In this document: positions 29,324 through 38,666 of the stretch, in pieces
Position numbering within the stretch: position 1 is the stretch's first letter
How the letters are laid out: the number at the start of each line of letters is the position of its first letter
DNA from: Legionellaceae bacterium
Lineage (GTDB): Bacteria; Pseudomonadota; Gammaproteobacteria; Legionellales; Legionellaceae
Direction: 5' to 3'
Assembly (NCBI GenBank): GCA_030148065.1
Contig: JASBUC010000022.1
Span: forward strand, 1-64,000
DNA length: 64,000 bases
Made by a program: the position numbers and the translations under genes
Notes under the pieces: generated by a model
Told to the model about the DNA's origin: nothing
Seen by the model: only the letters and a program-made list of their open reading frames with translations
The model's database searches: none

Positions 29324-30177
29324 CTATTGAGAGCCCCTATCTTCGTCTGATTCGTTTTGACAAGCCAATAGGTAGTTTACTGTTGTTATGGCCAACTTTG
29401 TGGGCTTTGCTAATAGCAGGAAATGGCTCTGTGAGTTTAAAGCACTTTATCATCTTTACCATAGGCGTGTTTTCAATGCGCAGTGCTGGCTGTGTGATTA
29501 ATGATTTAGCCGATCGTAATTTTGATGGTTATGTGGAAAGAACAGCGAGTCGCCCATTGGCAAGGAAGGAGCTAAGCGTTAAGGCTGCCATCACCTTTTT
29601 AATAACCCTATTAATGCTCAGCGCTTCCCTTTTATTTTTTTTAAATAGTTATTGTTTTTATTTGGCGTTGATCTCAGCAGCGTTAACGGTTTTTTACCCA
29701 TTTTGTAAACGCTTTTTCTTTCTACCCCAATTAGTGTTATCGGTGACGTTTAGCTTTGGTGTGTTAATTGGCTTTGCTGCTGTACTAAATGAGCTACCAG
29801 TTAGCGCTTATCTTCTCTATTTATTGACAGCCTGCTGGATCTTCATGTTTGATACAATCTATGCTCTGGTTGATCAAGAAGATGATGAGCAGCTTTTGTT
29901 GTTTTCAAGCGCGATAAGCTTAGGCAAGAACACCAAAACGACAATCTACGCGCTCATGGGTCTTACCCAGCTTCTGTGGTTGCTCATTGCACATCAACTA
30001 AAATTGGATGGCTTTTTTTGCATTGGTTGGTTGCTTGGCTCTTGTTGTTTCTTATACCAAGTCATGTTAATTAACAATGATACCCGCGAAAGTTATTTCA
30101 AGGCCTTTTTAAACAATAATTGGTATGGCCTTGTTATCCTTCTGTCGCTTTTGGTAGGTTTGCAACAACATTGGTGA
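29314..30177 (+). CDS. ubiA: 4-hydroxybenzoate octaprenyltransferase UbiA
   Basis: An inner-membrane enzyme that prenylates 4-hydroxybenzoate made by UbiC. The 287-aa protein has the first Asp-rich motif region GCVINDLADRNFDGYVERTASRPLA, the RFDKPIGSLLLLWPTLWAL N-terminus and the second motif DTIYALVDQEDDEQL. Eight or nine hydrophobic helices are evident. The second motif reads VDQEDDEQLL rather than the E. coli VDRDDDVKIG, but acidic residues are kept. Its 3' end overlaps the convergent pnp gene by 44 bp. Confidence 0.94.
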   Translation: MSLAIESPYLRLIRFDKPIGSLLLLWPTLWALLIAGNGSVSLKHFIIFTIGVFSMRSAGCVINDLADRNFDGYVERTASRPLARKELSVKAAITFLITLLMLSASLLFFLNSYCFYLALISAALTVFYPFCKRFFFLPQLVLSVTFSFGVLIGFAAVLNELPVSAYLLYLLTACWIFMFDTIYALVDQEDDEQLLLFSSAISLGKNTKTTIYALMGLTQLLWLLIAHQLKLDGFFCIGWLLGSCCFLYQVMLINNDTRESYFKAFLNNNWYGLVILLSLLVGLQQHW

Positions 30178-30973
30178 GCAACTCTTTTAATTGCTCTGCA
30201 TTCTGATTTGCTGTTTTTACAACCACGTCGTGATCGTGCACGCAGCCCTCAAGTCCGGTTGCAAAATTCGTAATGGTGGCAACAACAGCCACTTTGAAGC
30301 CACAATGATTGGCAACAATCACCTCTGGCACGGTAGACATGCCAATAACGTCAGCACCCATGAGCTTAAACATGCGAATTTCAGCAGCCGTCTCATAATT
30401 AGGACCTAATACAGAAATATAGACACCTTTTTTAAGAGGGATGTTTAGTTTGTCAGCTTCAGTGTGAATGAGTTCGTTAAACGTAGGATCGTAGGCATTG
30501 TCCATGGGAGGAAAACGTGGACCAAACTCATCGTCATTCTTACCAAGAAGAGGGGAGGAACCTTGAAAATTTATGTGATCGGTAATTTGTACCAATGATC
30601 CGGGTGGTACATCCTGGTTAAGGGAACCGGAAGCATTACTTGCAATAAAATAGTCTGCTCCTAGTAAGCGTGCTGTTCGAACATAAGTGAGGACGTAAGA
30701 GTCACTTATGTGCTCATATTTATGAGATCGTCCTTGCAAACAGATAAGGTTAACGCCATTGAGCGTTCCCAGAATGACGTTATTACCATGCCCCTCAACT
30801 TCAATGACAGGAAAGTTAACCAATTCCTCATAGGGTACAGTAGTTTTGTCTTCCATAGCATCACAAAAATTACTCAAGCCACTGCCAAGGACTATGGCTA
30901 GAGTAGGCTTAAAATTTGGTTTCTTGCTTTGTATAATATTTGCAGATTGTTTTGCTGCGTCAGATGGGTTCAT
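30134..30973 (-). CDS. Purine nucleoside phosphorylase, trimeric type
   Basis: A 279-aa enzyme of the PNP/MTAP (trimeric) superfamily, cleaving purine nucleosides with phosphate. It has the phosphate-site LAIVLGSGLSNF, the LQGRSHKYEH loop, ASNASGSLNQDVPPGSLVQITDHINFQG, the GPNYETAAEIRMFKLMGADVIGMSTVPEVI signature and the base-site TNFATGLE. It could be a PunA-type inosine/guanosine phosphorylase or a XapA-type xanthosine phosphorylase; sequence alone does not decide. It follows cdd with a 3-bp gap and overlaps ubiA convergently. Confidence 0.93.
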   Translation of the reverse strand: MNPSDAAKQSANIIQSKKPNFKPTLAIVLGSGLSNFCDAMEDKTTVPYEELVNFPVIEVEGHGNNVILGTLNGVNLICLQGRSHKYEHISDSYVLTYVRTARLLGADYFIASNASGSLNQDVPPGSLVQITDHINFQGSSPLLGKNDDEFGPRFPPMDNAYDPTFNELIHTEADKLNIPLKKGVYISVLGPNYETAAEIRMFKLMGADVIGMSTVPEVIVANHCGFKVAVVATITNFATGLEGCVHDHDVVVKTANQNAEQLKELLTNVVANLPKATEG

Positions 30974-30976
30974 TCG

Positions 30977-31375
30977 TTAGAGTTCTCCAAGCATATCGGG
31001 ATCAAAAGAAAGAGGTAATAACTCATTAATCGTCAAGGTTTTGTATTCATGTTGAGCGTTGGCCATGTGCACCAATGTGTCTTTGTTCGAAAATTCGCGT
31101 ATTTGCTGCCGGCAGCCACCACAGGGTGTTAACATGATGTTATTAGCTGAGCTGATGTAGATTTCTTTTATTAAGCGATCGCCACCAGCAATCATTTGTC
31201 CTATGGCATTACTTTCAGCACACACTGTCAGACCATAAGAGATGTTTTCAACATTGCAACCGGAAAAATAGTGGTCCTTATCACTTTTTATCACTGCCCC
31301 AACCTTAAAATTAGAGTAGGGCGAATAGGACAACGAGCGTATCTTGTTACACATTTCTATAAAAATAGGATCCAT
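30977..31375 (-). CDS. cdd: Cytidine deaminase
   Basis: A zinc enzyme converting cytidine and deoxycytidine to uridine forms for salvage. At 132 aa (ATG at 31375) it is the short homotetrameric type. The catalytic CAES (GLTVCAESNAI) and second zinc motif TPCGGCRQQI are intact, as are SPYSNFKVGAV and FSGCNVENISYG. An in-frame GTG three codons upstream is possible. It forms a two-gene nucleoside-salvage unit with the phosphorylase gene downstream. Confidence 0.95.
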   Translation of the reverse strand: MDPIFIEMCNKIRSLSYSPYSNFKVGAVIKSDKDHYFSGCNVENISYGLTVCAESNAIGQMIAGGDRLIKEIYISSANNIMLTPCGGCRQQIREFSNKDTLVHMANAQHEYKTLTINELLPLSFDPDMLGEL

Positions 31376-31448
31376 TATTTTCACTTATTACCTGCAGAGT
31401 CGTATCAATGGATGATTCTAAACCATAGCAATCATACTTGGAAAGAGT

Positions 31449-32303
31449 TTATGGTGAGATTCTGGGTGAAAACTCATCTTTTTTGTCTTTCTTTATACAA
31501 AAGGTCAGCGGGGAGAAGAATAGGAACTTAGAAGAGATGGTTGATGAGTGAGGGTTTGCATTGCTTACCCTGGCTGAGGCTGTCTGGACCTTGAAGGGTT
31601 TAACACTGGTTTCTTTGATGCTCTTTTCATCTGTGGCAGTCTTTAAGGTTGTTGTCAGTTTGGTGTTCTCTTCAATCTCCGGATCTTCCTTGCTGCTAAT
31701 GTAGGCAACCATGCCTAATTCGTATAAACCCCAAATATTTGCAGTGGCAATCGCATAGAAGAAGAGGCTGCCAAGTAGGGTAATGGGAAACTGAGTACTT
31801 ATTAGGGAGATGGTAAGATTCAGAGCGGAGAGAAAGCTGCCAAAAGTTGCCACTTGGATGTATCTGAAAAAATGTGACTGGGCGTTTTTATCTTGTTTAG
31901 TGGGCTTAAGGAAATCAAAGCGCTGTTTGATTTTATATTCAGCATAAAACCAACTTAAATTACTCATCACAAAGAGCCAACCGGCCACAGAGAGTAGGGC
32001 AGGACTCGCTATGGAGCAAAGGGCCATAAAACATGCAATGCAGCCCAAACTTGCTGACAAACTATATTCTGGGTTGTAAAGTAGGCGGACCGTTTGAGGT
32101 TTAACCGCTTGCTTTAGTTCATCTGATTCGGTGTGAAAAATGGCCATCTGCCAAAAAAGGTAGGCCATGAAATAAGTCAGAATGGAGGTGACAAAACACA
32201 AATACCCTAAGAGTGGGGGGCTTAATGTGGCACCTTTGCTAACCAACATTCCTGTTAAAAACAACACGCTGGAGAGTTGGTTAAAAAATTGACGAAGTTT
32301 CAC
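31449..32303 (-). CDS. Unrecognised multi-pass membrane protein
   Basis: No family is recognised. From a GTG start at 32303, preceded by an AAAGG ribosome-binding site, the product is 284 aa; the frame remains open for another 31 codons of basic sequence that looks non-coding. Six hydrophobic stretches are visible, including LSSVLFLTGMLVS, LLGYLCFVTSILTYFMAYLFW, LGCIACFMALCSIASPALL and FGSFLSALNLTISLIS. The last 80 residues are polar, Thr/Lys/Ser-rich and presumably cytoplasmic. Its architecture resembles the membrane protein after lysS, though no sequence relation is evident. Confidence 0.65.
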   Translation of the reverse strand: MKLRQFFNQLSSVLFLTGMLVSKGATLSPPLLGYLCFVTSILTYFMAYLFWQMAIFHTESDELKQAVKPQTVRLLYNPEYSLSASLGCIACFMALCSIASPALLSVAGWLFVMSNLSWFYAEYKIKQRFDFLKPTKQDKNAQSHFFRYIQVATFGSFLSALNLTISLISTQFPITLLGSLFFYAIATANIWGLYELGMVAYISSKEDPEIEENTKLTTTLKTATDEKSIKETSVKPFKVQTASARVSNANPHSSTISSKFLFFSPLTFCIKKDKKDEFSPRISP

Positions 32304-32447
32304 GAATCTATACCTTTTTGAATATGTTTTGTATTGAAATTTTAAAAGAAGCCTTTTTTTTTGCCTATTTTTACCAGTGATGGGTATGCATGGCAAACTT
32401 TTTTTAACCTTGTTAAGATGTTTGGATAATCTAGTTCGGATCTTTTG

Positions 32448-33593
32448 ATGACTAATAAGAAGAAGGATTTTTCCGTTGGGTTGGAAGAAGAACTTTTTTT
32501 GGTTGATAAAAAAGCTATCAAGTTGATTGACTCATGGCCAAAGGAATTTGAGCAGCGCTGTCAAGAACACTACCCTCAAAACATTATTCATGAATATTTA
32601 ACTTCTCAGTTAGAAATCGTAACGCCACCTGCTGAGAACATCTCAGAGTTATCAGAGTCTCTTCAAACCCTTCGAAGCTTTTGTGCGCGTGAAGCAAGCC
32701 AATGTGATTTGGCTTTAATGGCGTGCTCCACCCTCCCTGATGGACTATGGCAAGAGGCAGAACACACCGATCTCCCTCGATATCAAACCTTACACCAGTC
32801 GTTGAAGGCCGCATCAAGTAGAATGTTAGTCAGTGGCATGCACGTCCATGTTGGCATAGAGTGCGTGGAAAAGCGGCTAAGACTGTTAAATGAAATCACT
32901 CATTACCTACCGCTGGTGTTAGCGCTTAGCAGCTCATCGCCTTTTTGGTCAGGACTAGACAGTGGGCACATGTCCTATCGACTCTCAGTTATTTCAGGCC
33001 TGCCTCGCTCAGGCTGCCCCCCGTTCTTTGAGTCTTATCAAGATTATCAAGATTACCTTAACTGCTTAATACACAATAAGTTTATCAGCAATGCGAGTGA
33101 AATATGGTGGGATGCACGACTAAATGCGCGCTTTCCTACGGTTGAAATAAGAATAAGTGACACTTGTACAAAGTTTCAAAATGGCATTGCCATTGCTGCT
33201 TTTATTTTGTGTTTATCACGCTACTTACTACTAGAGCGTTCTTCTCTATCTAAACAAAGGCTGTCTGAACAAACGCTTTTGTTCGCAGAAAATTATTGGC
33301 AAGCTCGTCGTTTTGGCCTAAATGAGGCTTTGTTCATCGGGCAATTAGACGGTGAAAAAAAGACATTTTCTTTCTTATTGGAGGAAATGATTTCACAGCT
33401 ATTGCCTCATGCGCGTGAATTATCTTGTGAAGAAGCACTATTAGACTGTTATGCCATCCTAGAAAATGGCACGTCTGCCGATCAGCAACGTTCTGTTTTT
33501 TATCAAGCCTTAGAGGAACATGGAAACGCTAAAAAAGCACTCGCTTCAGTCAAAATGTTCCTTCTTAGCGAAACCTTGATTGGACTGAATTAG
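32448..33593 (+). CDS. Carboxylate-amine ligase, YbdK (GCS2) family
   Basis: A 381-aa protein of the glutamate-cysteine ligase family 2. Typical features are GLEEELFLVD at the N-terminus, MLVSGMHVHVGIE, the SGHMSYRLSVISGLPRSGCPPFFESYQDY block and WWDARLNARFPTVEIRISDTC. Family members have weak glutamate-cysteine ligase activity and their physiological substrate is mostly unknown. The ATG at 32448 is preferred to an in-frame TTG one codon earlier. No gshB neighbours it. It ends in a 4-bp convergent overlap with zapD. Confidence 0.9.
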   Translation: MTNKKKDFSVGLEEELFLVDKKAIKLIDSWPKEFEQRCQEHYPQNIIHEYLTSQLEIVTPPAENISELSESLQTLRSFCAREASQCDLALMACSTLPDGLWQEAEHTDLPRYQTLHQSLKAASSRMLVSGMHVHVGIECVEKRLRLLNEITHYLPLVLALSSSSPFWSGLDSGHMSYRLSVISGLPRSGCPPFFESYQDYQDYLNCLIHNKFISNASEIWWDARLNARFPTVEIRISDTCTKFQNGIAIAAFILCLSRYLLLERSSLSKQRLSEQTLLFAENYWQARRFGLNEALFIGQLDGEKKTFSFLLEEMISQLLPHARELSCEEALLDCYAILENGTSADQQRSVFYQALEEHGNAKKALASVKMFLLSETLIGLN

Positions 33594-34360
33594 AGTTTAC
33601 AAAGGGCAAGTTTAACCATCACTTTCTGAGTTATTTTATGACTGGGTTTAATAAAATCTGTGTTAAGAAGCTGCAGGCTGATCCCATGATGGCCGGCTCT
33701 AATGTCTGGGTAGAGTTCATGGGTTGATGGAAGGCTAATTCTTACTAGGTGTGAGACTGCATTTTGAACAGGGAGTTGCAGAAAGCCATTGCTAACGCAA
33801 AACTCTTGAAAACTGCCAAACTCACGTATGAGAGAGAGCTTTGTTGAAATAATCATTGAGATGTTAGAAAGATGGCTAACCCACCGTTTGAGATCATTTT
33901 GACAAGAAAGCCCACCACGGCCTAACCAGTTTTGCAGATAATACGAAGGCCCTTTTTCTTGAAACCCCTTATTTTTATAGCGTTCATAGTTTGTGGCGAT
34001 AAAGTGCTCACTTAAGAGTTCATGACTAAATTTAGCCGATTGCTGACTCAAACATTTTAATTGTCCAGCGATGCTACTGAGTAATGAGTCTAGTTTGACC
34101 GGATCAATGGCTTTCTCTTTGGCAAATTTAGTAAGGACTTGTTCAAGTTTCAAATAAAATTGAATGTACTTACTTTTTAGTTCTGGTTTATCGATAATGG
34201 CGATTAACTTTATAAGATTATCTAAGGCCGTTTCACACTGTACGGGCGAGTGCCCCTCTAATTGGCAAGTAATGTTTTGATACAACCACTCAAAATTTAA
34301 TGCATGAGAGGCAAGAGGAGTCAGTGCGTACTCATAAACCACATCCTTGGCATTTATCAT
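33590..34360 (-). CDS. zapD: Cell division protein ZapD
   Basis: Bundles FtsZ filaments at the Z ring. The protein matches the ZapD/YacF family in its VYEYALTPLASHALNFEWLYQNI N-terminus, the central SYYLQNWLGRGGLSCQNDLKRWVSHL segment and the TELYPDIRAGHHG-like LPSTHELYPDIRAGHHGISL end. The ATG at 34360 gives 256 aa, near the usual 247. A GTG at 34393 has a better ribosome-binding site (TTAGGG) and would add 11 residues. It lies 99 bp downstream of coaE, the conserved coaE-zapD order. Confidence 0.88.
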   Translation of the reverse strand: MINAKDVVYEYALTPLASHALNFEWLYQNITCQLEGHSPVQCETALDNLIKLIAIIDKPELKSKYIQFYLKLEQVLTKFAKEKAIDPVKLDSLLSSIAGQLKCLSQQSAKFSHELLSEHFIATNYERYKNKGFQEKGPSYYLQNWLGRGGLSCQNDLKRWVSHLSNISMIISTKLSLIREFGSFQEFCVSNGFLQLPVQNAVSHLVRISLPSTHELYPDIRAGHHGISLQLLNTDFIKPSHKITQKVMVKLALCKL

Positions 34361-34459
34361 AATGAGAGAGAGTGTATTGGCGCTTATGTTCACCCTAACC
34401 TAGAAATTGTTAACAAACAAGTGGTGTCTATCGCAGTGGGAAAGTAAGGGCTTCGGACA

Positions 34460-35053
34460 TTATTTCTCAATGAGTTGCTGATGCAAGGCAACAATTTGGC
34501 ACTTTAAGTGTTCAGGCTCACCATCATTATTTAATAAATAATCAGAAAAAGACTTTGTTTTTTTGAGAAAGTGCTGACTGTTTACAATTGATTCTAGTAA
34601 TTTTTGCGGAAGTTTGTCTCGGTTTGCTGCTCGCTCAAGTTGGGTGTCTTGTTTGCACTCTATGAAGATAATCCCATCTAAGTATGGGAAATCCTCTTTT
34701 GATTTTAAAAGAGGAATCTCAACAATGGTGTAAGGTGCGTCTGTTTTCTTCATAACAAGCTGTTTGATTTTTGCTCTGACAGCAGGATGAAGGATGGATT
34801 CTAACAAGGCTTTGGCCTCTATGTTATTAAAGATGAGCTCTTTAAGTGTTTGCCTGTCTATTTCTTTACTATCATTTTTTAAGATCTTTTCTCCAAAGGC
34901 TTGAAGTACTGCCTGGTAGCTTGCTTCTTGTGGGGAAAGAAGCTGGTGAACCAGTTTGTCTGCACTGATAACAGTTGCGCCTAATTCTTTAAAAATCTGG
35001 CATGCGGTTGACTTTCCGGAGCCAATTCCTCCGGTCAAAGCAAAAGCACTCAT
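34460..35053 (-). CDS. coaE: Dephospho-CoA kinase
   Basis: Performs the last step of coenzyme A synthesis, phosphorylating the 3'-hydroxyl of dephospho-CoA. The P-loop LTGGIGSGKSTACQIF is at the N-terminus; ISADKLVHQLL, LLESILHPAVR and the PYTIVEIPLLKSK Walker-B-like strand are in order. The 197-aa length is normal. Its start overlaps the stop of the upstream hydrolase gene by 4 nt (ATGA), so the two are coupled. Confidence 0.96.
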   Translation of the reverse strand: MSAFALTGGIGSGKSTACQIFKELGATVISADKLVHQLLSPQEASYQAVLQAFGEKILKNDSKEIDRQTLKELIFNNIEAKALLESILHPAVRAKIKQLVMKKTDAPYTIVEIPLLKSKEDFPYLDGIIFIECKQDTQLERAANRDKLPQKLLESIVNSQHFLKKTKSFSDYLLNNDGEPEHLKCQIVALHQQLIEK

Positions 35054-36108
35054 GATAGAAAATTGTCAATAGAGGCGATTAATTTCCGAAAATCAGGATT
35101 GTAAGTGTTTCTGACAAGACGATGATAGCGACTTAGATTTTTAGCCGTTAGAGCTCCTTGATACTCAGAACGGGTGGCCTCTTTTTTACCATAGTGTGGA
35201 TGTGTTGGGGAAATGGTTAAACAGACGTGGGAAAAGTTTAAGAGTTTTTCCTCAGGAAAGCAGCTTTGTACGACGGTCATATTGTTTAATGTCTTTGACG
35301 GTTGATTGGCATAGTAACGCAATTGCTTTTTTTCAGCATGTAATTTTTGATAAACCTTCAATGCATTACCTACTGAGATGGTCTCATCATCTTCAGAGAG
35401 AATGAAGTAGCATGGTGGCAGGTTCTTTGCTCTTTTTAATTCATGGCGAACTTTTTTTCCAAGCTCTCTAACTTGGTAGGCGGCATTGGTTGTGATAGAG
35501 CGGTACTTTGCAAAGTCATCTTCGCAGCGCTTTATTAGCCAAGGGACGTATTTTCTAAAACAATAGACCAGAGGCAAGAGTGTTTGCGGCAGAGGACGAA
35601 TCTTAAAGGCTGGACAAAAAAGAACCAGAGAAGAGACTTTCTGAGGGTAGAGAAGGGCGGCTTTCAAAGCGAGTAAAGCACCCGTTGATAAGCCGATGAG
35701 TGAGACTTTTTCAACCTCACTACCAAAGCTCTCTAAGGCAACAAGCACCTCATAAATCCATTGTTGGTAGTGCACTTCTAACAGATCAGAGGGAATCGTG
35801 CCATGCCCTTTTAAGAGTAAGTTTTTGACTAAATACCCTTTGTTTAATAAGTCCTGCTCAATGGAGAGCATGGAAAAGGGAGAGTCGAGTAAACCATGAA
35901 TTAGTATAATTCCATGTCGATTAGAGTTCTTAGGTTTTTGAGTGCGAGGTTTATTAGCCCTCATTATTTTAGATAAGCGTTCCTTGTCACAGGTCTTATG
36001 TGCTGTCAGTAGCGCCTCTTCAGCGTTTCGTAAGTAAGCCCTAAATTCTAGCTCTCTAAATGGAATGGACATAACCCCATGGTTTAATTTAATGGTTTTG
36101 ATAATCAT
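35050..36108 (-). CDS. Alpha/beta hydrolase, serine esterase-like
   Basis: A 352-aa protein with an N-terminal extension of about 65 residues and an alpha/beta-hydrolase core. Visible landmarks are the oxyanion strand HGIILIHGLLDSPFSM, the nucleophile elbow VSLIGLSTGALLALKAA (catalytic Ser in G-L-S-T-G), an acidic residue in ILSEDDETISV, and a C-terminal His in NFSHVCLTISPTHPHYG. Carboxylesterases and lysophospholipases are the likely relatives; the substrate is unknown. It has no clear signal peptide. It is translationally coupled to coaE. Confidence 0.8.
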   Translation of the reverse strand: MIIKTIKLNHGVMSIPFRELEFRAYLRNAEEALLTAHKTCDKERLSKIMRANKPRTQKPKNSNRHGIILIHGLLDSPFSMLSIEQDLLNKGYLVKNLLLKGHGTIPSDLLEVHYQQWIYEVLVALESFGSEVEKVSLIGLSTGALLALKAALLYPQKVSSLVLFCPAFKIRPLPQTLLPLVYCFRKYVPWLIKRCEDDFAKYRSITTNAAYQVRELGKKVRHELKRAKNLPPCYFILSEDDETISVGNALKVYQKLHAEKKQLRYYANQPSKTLNNMTVVQSCFPEEKLLNFSHVCLTISPTHPHYGKKEATRSEYQGALTAKNLSRYHRLVRNTYNPDFRKLIASIDNFLS

Positions 36109-36211
36109 AGTTCATGCTTTGTCGTTAGTAAAAAAACCTTCGATGTTGATGCAATTTAATTAAAGTTTGGTTTAAAATGTTGGTCTATGAGTGCCAAAGA
36201 GAGAGGCGTGA

Positions 36212-36544
36212 ATGTTAGTCAGATTAGTTTTAGGATTCTGTGTTCTTATGAGCCTCTTTGCTTGTAGTAATGACTCAAAGCGCTCATTTGATACTTTTTA
36301 TCATAGAATTCAACAATGCCAAAGTCAGGATGGGCCATCCTGTCGCAATGATTTAAGCTTATGGCATCAAGTGACCCCACTGATTGAGTCCTTGCAGAAT
36401 AATCCCCAAATACTCGGGGTTGAACTTATGAAACTACAAACCAGCATGGTGTTTTCAAGCAGTAAGGCAAGTTTTGATGAAAAAAAACAAAAAGAAGGCA
36501 TTTACTATCAAGTGATCCGGTGGTTTGAGTCCCCAAGAGGCTAA
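36212..36544 (+). CDS. Small predicted lipoprotein upstream of surE
   Basis: A 110-aa protein with a classical lipoprotein signal: [14 protein letters not shown], with the lipobox Cys at about residue 18, followed by Ser-Asn (not Asp at +2), which suggests outer-membrane sorting. The mature part is polar and has two more Cys residues (QQCQ and PSCRND) that could pair. No family is recognised. It ends 2 bp before surE, so it probably belongs to the surE-yqaA-nlpD unit. Confidence 0.75.
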   Translation: MLVRLVLGFCVLMSLFACSNDSKRSFDTFYHRIQQCQSQDGPSCRNDLSLWHQVTPLIESLQNNPQILGVELMKLQTSMVFSSSKASFDEKKQKEGIYYQVIRWFESPRG

Positions 36545-36546
36545 TA

Positions 36547-37308
36547 ATGATGAGAATATTGGTAAGTAATGATGATGGTGTTAACGCAAAAGGGATTAAG
36601 GCATTGCAAGAAGCATTATCCACCATTGCGGAGGTTGATACGGTTGCTCCAGATAGAAATAGAAGTGCGGCTAGTAACTCTTTGACCTTAATGAGACCAC
36701 TTAGAGTGAGTAGACAAGACAATGGATTCTACAGTGTGCAAGGTACCCCGACTGATTGTGTGCACCTTGCAGTAACTGGTTTTTTAGATCCAAAACCAGA
36801 CATGGTTATTTCTGGTGTGAACGATGGCGCTAACCTAGGGGATGACATTTTATATTCTGGTACGGTTGCTGCTGCCATGGAAGGTCGCTTTTTAGGTCTT
36901 CCAGCCATTGCTCTTTCTATGGTTGGGGACAATATTTCACACTTTCAAACCGGCGCAAGAGTGGCCAAAGAACTTGTTTTAAAATTAAAAAAATTGCCGC
37001 TGCCATCGAGCACCATATTAAACGTTAACATTCCTGATTTACCATTTGATGAGCTAAAAGGGTATGAAATTACTCGCCTTGGTAGTCGCCACTGTTCTGA
37101 GCCCTTAGTTGAACAACTCGATCCTCGCGGTCAAAAAATGTATTGGGTTGGGCCACCGGGTGCTGAGCAAGATGCCGGCACAGGCACTGATTTTTATGCC
37201 ATTAAGCGAGGTTATGTCTCAATTACTCCTCTGCAGTTAGACATGACTCATTATGAAATGTTTTCACAGTTATCTGAGTGGATGGGTCAGGTGGAAAACG
37301 CAACATGA
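36547..37308 (+). CDS. surE: 5'-nucleotidase / survival protein SurE
   Basis: A 253-aa metal-dependent nucleoside monophosphatase linked to stationary-phase survival. [16 protein letters not shown] carries the metal-binding Asp-Asp pair; [14 protein letters not shown], the [12 protein letters not shown] segment and [25 protein letters not shown] are all present. A second Met follows the first directly. The stop overlaps the yqaA start (ATGA). The pcm gene that often follows surE is absent. Confidence 0.96.
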   Translation: MMRILVSNDDGVNAKGIKALQEALSTIAEVDTVAPDRNRSAASNSLTLMRPLRVSRQDNGFYSVQGTPTDCVHLAVTGFLDPKPDMVISGVNDGANLGDDILYSGTVAAAMEGRFLGLPAIALSMVGDNISHFQTGARVAKELVLKLKKLPLPSSTILNVNIPDLPFDELKGYEITRLGSRHCSEPLVEQLDPRGQKMYWVGPPGAEQDAGTGTDFYAIKRGYVSITPLQLDMTHYEMFSQLSEWMGQVENAT

Positions 37309-37886
37309 GGCTTTTTTCAAGGCTTTATAATCGCTCGCTAATGTGGTCAAAACACCCTTATGCCACTCGCTATTTAGCATGCGTTGCCTTTGCTGAATCC
37401 TCTTTTTTTCCCATCCCGCCGGATGTCATGCTGATCCCCATGGGATTGGCATTGCCCAAAAAAGCACTAAGATATGCCTTAATAACCACATTTTTTTCGG
37501 TGCTTGGAGGTATTTTAGGGTACCTCTTAGGGTATTTTTTTGCGCCAATGGTTCAAGAGCTTCTACAGCACTTTGACTTGCTTGGGCGCTTTTTGTTGGT
37601 TAAAAGCTGGTTTCTTAACTATGGTATTTGGATTATTTTTCTAGCAGGGTTTTCACCAATTCCCTATAAACTCTTCACCATTGCAGCAGGTGTGCTACAA
37701 ATGAGTTTTTTACCGTTTGTGTTGGCTTCCTTTGTCGGCAGAGGCTCGCGATTTTTCTTACTCTCACTTGCCATCTATTACTTTGGTGAACGTGTGAATA
37801 AAAGCCTTGAGAAGTACATTGAGTCATTGGGGTGGTTGTTTTGCATGGCGGCGACGGTGATTTATATTATTTATGCCTCTAGTTAG
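37305..37886 (+). CDS. yqaA: YqaA/DedA-like membrane protein
   Basis: A 193-aa inner-membrane protein of the YqaA branch of the DedA/VTT superfamily. Key features are the [23 protein letters not shown] motif and the [11 protein letters not shown] and [19 protein letters not shown] segments, with several membrane helices. DedA relatives act in lipid scrambling and membrane homeostasis; YqaA itself is uncharacterised. The ATG at 37305 overlaps the surE stop and is preferred over an upstream in-frame ATG inside surE. It precedes nlpD by 32 bp. Confidence 0.88.
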   Translation: MRLFSRLYNRSLMWSKHPYATRYLACVAFAESSFFPIPPDVMLIPMGLALPKKALRYALITTFFSVLGGILGYLLGYFFAPMVQELLQHFDLLGRFLLVKSWFLNYGIWIIFLAGFSPIPYKLFTIAAGVLQMSFLPFVLASFVGRGSRFFLLSLAIYYFGERVNKSLEKYIESLGWLFCMAATVIYIIYASS

Positions 37887-37918
37887 ACTAAGAACTTGCT
37901 AAAAACAGGATGTTCTGC

Positions 37919-38659
37919 ATGAATAAGTTTTTTTTAGTTTTTCTCGGTTGTTTGCTACTAGTTTCTTGCGGTCAACGAAAAGAGCCAGCACCCGTTTATG
38001 AGGTGTCATGGAAAAAGCAATACAGCAGCCAGGATTATCGTGTTAAGAAGGGGGACACACTCTACTCCGTTGCTTGGCGCTTTGGTTATGATTATAAAGT
38101 GCTTGCTAAATTTAATCATTTATCGCCACCTTATCCCTTAAGTGTTAAGCAGACACTGCATTTACCGAGCCAAAAACAAACCAAGAAATTGGATAAAGAG
38201 GTTCAAATTGTCCGTAAAAAACAAATAAAACCTAAAAAGGTGGTCATCGAGAAAAAGACACAGATCTCCATTAAAAAGCCAAATGTTGCCGATCAAAAGT
38301 GGTATTTTCCCACAAGGGGCAAAATCGTTGGACGCTACAGCAAAAAAAATGACAGTAATGGCATCGAAATAGCAGGCGCGTTGGGCCGAGAAATTAAGGC
38401 GTCTCGCAGTGGCGTGGTCGCTTATAGTGGAAATGGGCTAAGAGGTTATGGTAACTTGATAATTATAAAGCACAATTCTACCTTTTTAAGTGCTTATGCG
38501 TTTAATAGGAAAAACGTAGTTAAAGAAGGGCAAGTGGTTAAAGCTGGAACTAAAATTGCCGAAATGGGTAGTAACAATAGGGGAAATCCTCTGTTGCATT
38601 TTGAAATAAGGCGTAATGGAAAGCCGGTTAATCCGCTTTCTTACTTGCCGTCAAAATAA
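37919..38659 (+). CDS. nlpD: LysM/M23 lipoprotein NlpD
   Basis: An outer-membrane lipoprotein that activates amidases at division. Signal and lipobox (FFLVFLGCLLLVSC) are followed by a LysM domain (YRVKKGDTLYSVAWRFGYDY), a Lys-rich linker and a C-terminal LytM/M23 domain (GREIKASRSGVVAYSGNGLRGYGNLIIIKH, then LLHFEIRR). The usual catalytic H-x3-D is replaced (GIEIAG) and the YAHL-like His is Phe (AYAFN), so the domain is probably non-enzymatic, as expected for an activator. The ATG at 37919 follows an ACAGGA site. It lies immediately upstream of rpoS. Confidence 0.93.
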   Translation: MNKFFLVFLGCLLLVSCGQRKEPAPVYEVSWKKQYSSQDYRVKKGDTLYSVAWRFGYDYKVLAKFNHLSPPYPLSVKQTLHLPSQKQTKKLDKEVQIVRKKQIKPKKVVIEKKTQISIKKPNVADQKWYFPTRGKIVGRYSKKNDSNGIEIAGALGREIKASRSGVVAYSGNGLRGYGNLIIIKHNSTFLSAYAFNRKNVVKEGQVVKAGTKIAEMGSNNRGNPLLHFEIRRNGKPVNPLSYLPSK

Positions 38660-38666
38660 GATTCAT

